Below are positions 59,536-64,000 of a stretch of DNA of 64,000 nt, in pieces. Under the pieces are notes generated by a model, which saw only the letters and a list, made by a program, of their open reading frames with translations, was not told the DNA's origin and ran no database searches. Position 1 is the stretch's first letter. Each line of letters starts with the position of its first letter. This DNA is from Mucilaginibacter sp. SJ (GTDB lineage: Bacteria > Bacteroidota > Bacteroidia > Sphingobacteriales > Sphingobacteriaceae), in NCBI RefSeq assembly GCF_028993635.1, contig NZ_CP118631.1, positions 6,324,001 through 6,388,000 on the forward strand, written 5' to 3'. Position numbers and translations under genes: made by a program.

Positions 59536-59843
59536 CTATTTTTTTGATTTTTCGCTTTAGCTAATTCCGGTAAAAGATCCCAGGTGCCGTTTATGATAGC
59601 TTCTTTCTTCTCCCTCCTCCAACCTTTAACTTGCTTTTCAAAAGCAATAGCTTGATTAACGTCGTTAAATACTTCATTAAAAACCAGTTTCAATGGTCGT
59701 CGTTTAAAAGTATAACAAGTAGGGTTCTCGCCTGATTGATGCTCAATCAATCTTCGCTCAATATTATTAGTTATTCCAGTGTAATATGAGCCATCAGCAC
59801 ACTTCAATATGTAAACGTGATATTGATTAAGACCAACATTCAT
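59463..59843 (-). CDS. GIY-YIG nuclease-family protein
   Basis: A small protein of 126 residues from the ATG that overlaps the upstream stop (TGATG). The GIY-YIG core is clear: YHVYILKCADGSYYTGITNNIERRLIEHQSGENPTCYTFKRRPLKLVF (about 7-55), then AIAFEKQVKGWRREKKEAII. It belongs to the short UPF0213-like/Uri-type group common in Bacteroidetes. The last 24 residues (from about SPVTRSLSNG) are encoded by intergenic repeat DNA and are not part of the domain, so the original stop was lost or the repeat jumped into the end. Cellular role is unknown. It is the third gene of a tightly packed minus-strand group. Confidence 0.85.
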   Translation of the reverse strand: MNVGLNQYHVYILKCADGSYYTGITNNIERRLIEHQSGENPTCYTFKRRPLKLVFNEVFNDVNQAIAFEKQVKGWRREKKEAIINGTWDLLPELAKAKNQKNSPVTRSLSNGCSQRPTHHASRAYP

Positions 59844-61750
59844 CACCCAAACAAATTATTCGTAAACTCCATCTTTATCCTTGTTTGAAAGTTATCTATT
59901 GTTTTAAAGATCTCCTTTAAGGCCACTTTTTCAATTTTGGTGAGTTTATCCGGGTCGATGTAGTTGTCGGGTTCGGTGCGGTCCCGGATAATTTGGGAGG
60001 CCTGGTTGCGGAGGCGCAGACCCATTAAAAAATAGTACGACTGGATCAGCTCATGAACCTCTTTTTCGTTGAACACACCTTTCTCTTTTAGCGCCTTCAA
60101 CCGCTCGCCTGTATTCATCTCAAAAATACGGTGGCGCAGGGCGTACATCCGCACCAGGTCGACGATAGGGGTCATTGATTTTTTAATGTCGAAAACTTCC
60201 TGGCTACCTTTGGTAAACGTTTTGATGTTTTTGAAAAAGGTGAGGGGGGGCTCGTACTGCAAAGCATTTTTAGCCATATGGAAAAAGATCTTACCCAAAG
60301 GTTTTTGCAATTCCTCGTCCAGAAACTCTTTTAACTCATCCATAATGCCGGCTTCGCCATAGAGGTACCGGCAGTCAAAAAAGGTAGAGAACTGGATCAC
60401 AGTTTCGGGTACGGCCTCGGTCATCCAACTTTCATAATTGCGTTTCCAGTGGGAGAGGGAGTGCGTCCATTTGGGGTTTTGGGCCATGTAGCCGCCGGTA
60501 CAAAAGCTGAAGCCGATATGATCAAGCTTTTCGGATACCTGCTGCGCAAAGTTCAGGAAATATTCGCGCACTAACTCACGCTGCTCGTTGGCTTTATCTT
60601 CATAAATAATGGCGTTATCCTGGTCGGTTTTAAAGGTTTGCTCTTTACGGCCTTCGCTGCCAAGCACCATGAAAACAAATTTGGCTGGCGGTTGGCCCAT
60701 GGTTGCAATAACGCTTTCAATTACTTTTATGGCGATGGTATCGGCAATAGTGGTGATCACCTGGTTTACAATTTCGGCGTTTACACCGCGACCAAGCAAT
60801 TGCGTAACCATTTGCGGCACCGATTCCCATTTGCGCTTAAGCTCCTGTACTGAAATGGCTTGTTTTACCGATTGAATGAACACCAGGGGCGATTGCGCCT
60901 GCTCGGACAATAATTTATTCCTGCTGATGCTGCCTACAAATTCATCCCCGTTTTTGATGAGTAAATACCGGGTTTTGGTACGGAACATCATCAAAATAGC
61001 TTCGTATACATAAGCGTTGGTGCTGATGCAAACGATAGGGTTATCCATAATGTTGCCGACCGCTTGTGCGGTATCAGCCTGTTTGGAAACCACATTATCG
61101 CGCAGGGTGATATCGGTTACATAGCCCACAATTTTGGCTTGCTCATCGCGGATAAAAATGCAGCTCACCTTGTGTTTGGCCATCAACCGTGCCGTTTCAT
61201 AAACCGGGGTACTTTGCGGACAGGAAACGATCTCACGGTATTCAATGCTTTCAATTTTGCGCGAATACATTTGCTCGGAAGCTATGTAGCTTTCCTCAAA
61301 CGTTGCCGGGCGTTTATAAAAATGGGCAAACTCATCATTGAGCATCCGTTTGCCAAAATCGGCAGTAAAATATTGTACAAAATCCTCGTAAGCTTTGCAC
61401 AGCGACCGGAAATCTTTGCGATGTAAAAAGAAAACGGTAGTTCCTTTCTTAGCAACCACCGTACGGATAGATTGCTTGCGGTTCAACAACACCGAAATAC
61501 CGCCATAGCAATAGCCCGAATGGTGGTGCTCTAACAACCGCTTATTTTGCTGGGTGTCGTAAAAAAAGGATTCGTATTCACCTTCGGCAATGATGTCTAC
61601 GCCGCGCATTTTGGTTACTTCCTGCTGGTAAATAACCGTGTCTTTACTATAACGGATCTCCTGCAATTGGTCGGCAACCTGTTCAAGTACATCGGCCGGG
61701 AGCAGGTTAAAAGGGGATACTTTACTTAAAAATTCAAGACGTTGAACCAT
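59843..61750 (-). CDS. cNMP-binding/CBS/DUF294 putative nucleotidyltransferase
   Basis: Cytoplasmic protein of 635 residues. Order: a cyclic-nucleotide-binding-like domain (about 5-135, FNLLPADVLEQVADQLQEIRYSKDTVIYQQ), a pair of CBS domains (about 165-290, VYETARLMAKHKVSCIFIRDEQAKIVGYVTD), the DUF294 nucleotidyltransferase domain (about 315-460) with FVFMVLGSEGRKEQTFKTDQDNAIIYED, where GS and DxD correspond to catalytic residues, and the DUF294 C-terminal helical domain. This is the usual architecture of signal-transduction nucleotidyltransferases related to GlnD-type enzymes. Start overlaps the exonuclease gene end by 17 bases, so translation is coupled. The target of modification is unknown. 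Confidence 0.9.
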   Translation of the reverse strand: MVQRLEFLSKVSPFNLLPADVLEQVADQLQEIRYSKDTVIYQQEVTKMRGVDIIAEGEYESFFYDTQQNKRLLEHHHSGYCYGGISVLLNRKQSIRTVVAKKGTTVFFLHRKDFRSLCKAYEDFVQYFTADFGKRMLNDEFAHFYKRPATFEESYIASEQMYSRKIESIEYREIVSCPQSTPVYETARLMAKHKVSCIFIRDEQAKIVGYVTDITLRDNVVSKQADTAQAVGNIMDNPIVCISTNAYVYEAILMMFRTKTRYLLIKNGDEFVGSISRNKLLSEQAQSPLVFIQSVKQAISVQELKRKWESVPQMVTQLLGRGVNAEIVNQVITTIADTIAIKVIESVIATMGQPPAKFVFMVLGSEGRKEQTFKTDQDNAIIYEDKANEQRELVREYFLNFAQQVSEKLDHIGFSFCTGGYMAQNPKWTHSLSHWKRNYESWMTEAVPETVIQFSTFFDCRYLYGEAGIMDELKEFLDEELQKPLGKIFFHMAKNALQYEPPLTFFKNIKTFTKGSQEVFDIKKSMTPIVDLVRMYALRHRIFEMNTGERLKALKEKGVFNEKEVHELIQSYYFLMGLRLRNQASQIIRDRTEPDNYIDPDKLTKIEKVALKEIFKTIDNFQTRIKMEFTNNLFG

Positions 61751-62438
61751 ATAACCAAAAAGCTATGATGATGATCAGTATTAAAACGATGGCTGCGGGT
61801 AAAAGGTATTTTTTTTCGGAGCGGATCTTTTGCAGGTAAACTTCCTGGTGTGCTACGCTCTCTTCGGTAATGTCGCCGCGTTTAAGCATCTCAAAAAAAC
61901 ATTCGGCAGTAGCCTCGGCATCTTCAAGGGCGTTGTGCTGCCTGTCGAATGTTTTGTTAAACAGTACTTCGTACAGTTGGTTTAACCTTAAATACTTGGT
62001 TTGCGGGTTTTGTACCCACTTGGTGGTAGCCAGCATGGTACAAAAGGTTTTTAAATTTTGAAGCGGATTGGTGATCCCTGTGCGGTAAAACTCAACGCCG
62101 GCAACATTCAGGTCAAGCTCAATGAAGTGACCTATTACCAATGGTTCATATTCAAGCAGGTCATTAGCCAGCATGGTCATTACATCTTTGCGCCATTCGC
62201 CGTGCTCAACCAAATACTCCTGCGTAAGGCCATGAACAGCATATGCTTTTGGACTGATGGTAAAGTCATTGTCTTTAATATAATGATCTTCACGCTTTAC
62301 CTCCTGCATGTCATTGGTGTACACAATCCACGACACCTGCAGGGCATAAGGCCAGTTGTCGTTATCACAATAGGGCAGGTCCCACTTTTTGGGCAGGCCG
62401 GAGGTTTCGGTATCTATGAATAAAAGGTAATCTTGCAC
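61734..62438 (-). CDS. DnaQ-like 3'-5' exonuclease with C-terminal membrane anchor
   Basis: A 234-residue protein. The DEDDh exonuclease core is visible: LFIDTETSGLPKK (first Asp and Glu), VIGHFIELDLNVAGVEFYR (second Asp) and DRQHNALEDAEATAECF (His and last Asp). The final 30 residues form one hydrophobic helix (YLLPAAIVLILIIIIAFWLYG), suggesting attachment to the inner membrane, unusual for a DNA polymerase proofreading subunit. It is the first gene of the minus-strand group and overlaps the cNMP/CBS/DUF294 gene by 17 bases. Pairing of an exonuclease with this kind of nucleotidyltransferase is seen in many bacteria, and a signalling or RNA-related role is possible. Confidence 0.9.
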   Translation of the reverse strand: MQDYLLFIDTETSGLPKKWDLPYCDNDNWPYALQVSWIVYTNDMQEVKREDHYIKDNDFTISPKAYAVHGLTQEYLVEHGEWRKDVMTMLANDLLEYEPLVIGHFIELDLNVAGVEFYRTGITNPLQNLKTFCTMLATTKWVQNPQTKYLRLNQLYEVLFNKTFDRQHNALEDAEATAECFFEMLKRGDITEESVAHQEVYLQKIRSEKKYLLPAAIVLILIIIIAFWLYGSTS

Positions 62439-62559
62439 ATGCTAAATTTATGAATTTATTTGAATGATGATATGATCTGCGTTTTTGTAACTGATTGTGA
62501 ACTGCGTTTTTTAAAAAATACCCCTATTTTAGCCCCACCTTTTAAAACCGGTCTGCCAG

Positions 62560-64000
62560 ATGTTCAAAAAAACCACTGTTGCCCTTACCCTGTCCTTCTG
62601 CAGCGCATTATTGTTCGCGCAAACCACTATTAAACAAAGCATCAATACCAGCTGGGCTTTTCACAAAGGAGATATTGCCGGTTTGCCCGCCGCAACAACC
62701 GATGCTTCGGCCTGGCAAAAGATTTCCCTGCCCCACAGCTGGAACACTACTGATGCCAATGACGATGAACCGGGATATTACCGTGGCATAGGCTGGTATA
62801 AAAAGACTATCTACCTGCCCACCCAATGGAAGAATAAGCAACTTTCGCTATTTTTTGAAGGAGCTAACCAGGTGGCCGAAGTATACGTAAACGGTAAACT
62901 TGCCGGAAAGCATATTGGTGGATATACCGCTTTTAACATCCCGGTAAACACTTATTTGAAGCCTTTTGCAAAAGATAGCTTAACCGCCAATGAGGTGATG
63001 GTGAAGCTGGATAACAGCCACAATGAAGATATCCCGCCGCTTGATGCAGATTTTACATTTTACGGCGGTATTTACCGTGATGTATACGTAGTGGCTTCCA
63101 ATCAGGTAGCATTTGATAGTGAATTGGCTTCGCCCGGCATCCGAATAAAAACACCTTCTGTGAGTGCCCAAAAAGGGGAATTGCTGATTGAAGGAACAAT
63201 AAATAACCTGTCAGCGAATAAAACTAAAGTTAAGGTCATAAGTGAAGTAGTGGATGCCGATGGCAAAGTTGTCACAAAAATACAAAGTGCGCTTGTTTTA
63301 ACTGCTGGTAATAAGTTTGCGTTTATCCAGAAGCAAACAGTGCCTAACCCGCATTTATGGTCGCCGGATGCCCCTTATTTGTACCATGTGGTTTCAAAGA
63401 TTATGGATACTTCAAACGGACAACAACTCGATGAAACAAGCACTGTTTTGGGTTTCCGCTGGTTTAGTTTTGATGCTGATAAAGGTTTCTTTTTAAACGG
63501 AAATGCTGTTAAGCTAATAGGCACCAATCGTCACCAGGATTTCCAGGGGATGGCCAATGCTATCCCCGATGCCATCAATATTCATGATGTGGAGTTACTG
63601 AAGGCAATGGGAGCTAATTTTATTCGCATAGCGCATTACCCACAGGATCAATCGGTATTGGAAGCTTGTGACAAACTGGGTATCCTGGCATCGGTAGAAA
63701 CACCTGATGTTAACCGGATCACCGAAACCGCAGCCTTTGCCGAAGATGCCAAACACATGCAGTTGGAAATGATTGGCCAGAATTATAACCATCCAAGTAT
63801 TATCATCTGGGCTTACATGAATGAGGTGGAGATCGTGCCGCGGTATAAATGGGGATCGGATGAGCAGAAAAAATATTTCGTTAACCTTGTTAATTTGGCT
63901 AAGCAAATAGACAGCCTTACCCGTAAGGAAGATCCGTCGCGCTATACCATGATCCCCTGCCATGGTGATTTCGACAGGTATTATAACACTGGGCTTGCCG
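62560..64000 (+). CDS. GH2-family beta-galactosidase-like protein, 3' end outside the window
   Basis: The frame opens at an ATG giving FKKTTVALTLSFCSALLFAQ, a signal peptide, and is still open at the window end (480 codons). The GH2 sugar-binding domain (about 25-190) includes ISLPHSWNTTDANDDEPGYYRG and FEGANQVAEVYVNGKLAGKHIGGY; an Ig-like domain follows to about 300, then the TIM barrel with GTNRHQDFQGMANAIPDA and the acid/base Glu in IIIWAYMNEVEI. The nucleophile is beyond the end. NRHQDFQG resembles the NRHE loop of beta-galactosidases, so galactosidase is favoured over glucuronidase. It probably opens another glycan locus. Confidence 0.88.
   Translation, partial: MFKKTTVALTLSFCSALLFAQTTIKQSINTSWAFHKGDIAGLPAATTDASAWQKISLPHSWNTTDANDDEPGYYRGIGWYKKTIYLPTQWKNKQLSLFFEGANQVAEVYVNGKLAGKHIGGYTAFNIPVNTYLKPFAKDSLTANEVMVKLDNSHNEDIPPLDADFTFYGGIYRDVYVVASNQVAFDSELASPGIRIKTPSVSAQKGELLIEGTINNLSANKTKVKVISEVVDADGKVVTKIQSALVLTAGNKFAFIQKQTVPNPHLWSPDAPYLYHVVSKIMDTSNGQQLDETSTVLGFRWFSFDADKGFFLNGNAVKLIGTNRHQDFQGMANAIPDAINIHDVELLKAMGANFIRIAHYPQDQSVLEACDKLGILASVETPDVNRITETAAFAEDAKHMQLEMIGQNYNHPSIIIWAYMNEVEIVPRYKWGSDEQKKYFVNLVNLAKQIDSLTRKEDPSRYTMIPCHGDFDRYYNTGLA

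Overview
The window looks like the chromosome of a Sphingobacteriaceae-type Bacteroidetes (Mucilaginibacter or Pedobacter relatives fit best). The reasons are several SusC/SusD outer-membrane pairs, two ECF sigma/FecR anti-sigma switches, many lipoproteins with a Cys-Lys-Lys start, few Shine-Dalgarno sites, and intergenic palindromes of the type common in this group. The genus is an inference; no rRNA or other marker lies in the window, and no tRNA or CRISPR array was seen.

Region 1 (1-9.7 kb) is a polysaccharide utilization locus: the 3' end of a SusC, a SusD, a hairpin, then a BNR-type beta-propeller protein, a DUF2264 protein, a GH43 resembling exo-beta-1,3-galactanases, a GH2 with a glucuronidase-type NxK motif, a GH35 beta-galactosidase and an L-rhamnose mutarotase. 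Together these fit breakdown of rhamnose- and glucuronate-capped arabinogalactan. An AraC-type regulator and an S33-type hydrolase follow.

Region 2 (12.2-23.3 kb) has an ECF sigma factor, FecR, an STN-type SusC, a SusD-like lipoprotein, a DUF5689 lipoprotein, a calcineurin-type phosphoesterase and a glycerophosphodiester phosphodiesterase. This is a SusCD system apparently dedicated to phosphodiesters rather than glycans. Region 3 (23.5-28.4 kb) holds GH29 and GH95 fucosidases plus an SGNH esterase.

Region 4 (28.3-43.7 kb) is mixed: a free-standing primase-type zinc finger, a GNAT acetyltransferase, Dps, a GH78-like protein, a VOC protein, a three-subunit molybdenum aldehyde dehydrogenase with its XdhC factor, an NDH-2 type dehydrogenase, a type-B carboxylesterase, an EF-Tu domain 3-like small protein and a truncated DUF2971 gene.

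Region 5 (43.7-47.6 kb) carries a divergent PRPP-synthetase-like gene and a NAMPT-type gene, both on the minus strand, next to a NUDIX remnant, two 20-bp repeated dyads (candidate operators), a 198-bp mobile element with perfect 19-bp ends and a 9-bp target duplication, and a NUDIX/winged-helix regulator of NrtR type. Region 6 (47.8-58.9 kb) is a sigma/FecR-controlled SusC/SusD/SusE locus with two GH76 alpha-mannanases; an AT-rich two-transmembrane gene of SLATT-like layout sits between the sigma factor and FecR.

Region 7 (58.9-62.4 kb) is a tandem repeat island followed by a minus-strand gene group (DnaQ-type exonuclease with a membrane anchor, cNMP/CBS/DUF294 nucleotidyltransferase, GIY-YIG protein whose C-terminus is made of repeat DNA). 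A GH2 gene runs off the end of the window. Across the window, several gene ends are followed by arrays phased in heptanucleotides (AAGTCnn or AAAGCnn), which I could not match to a named element.
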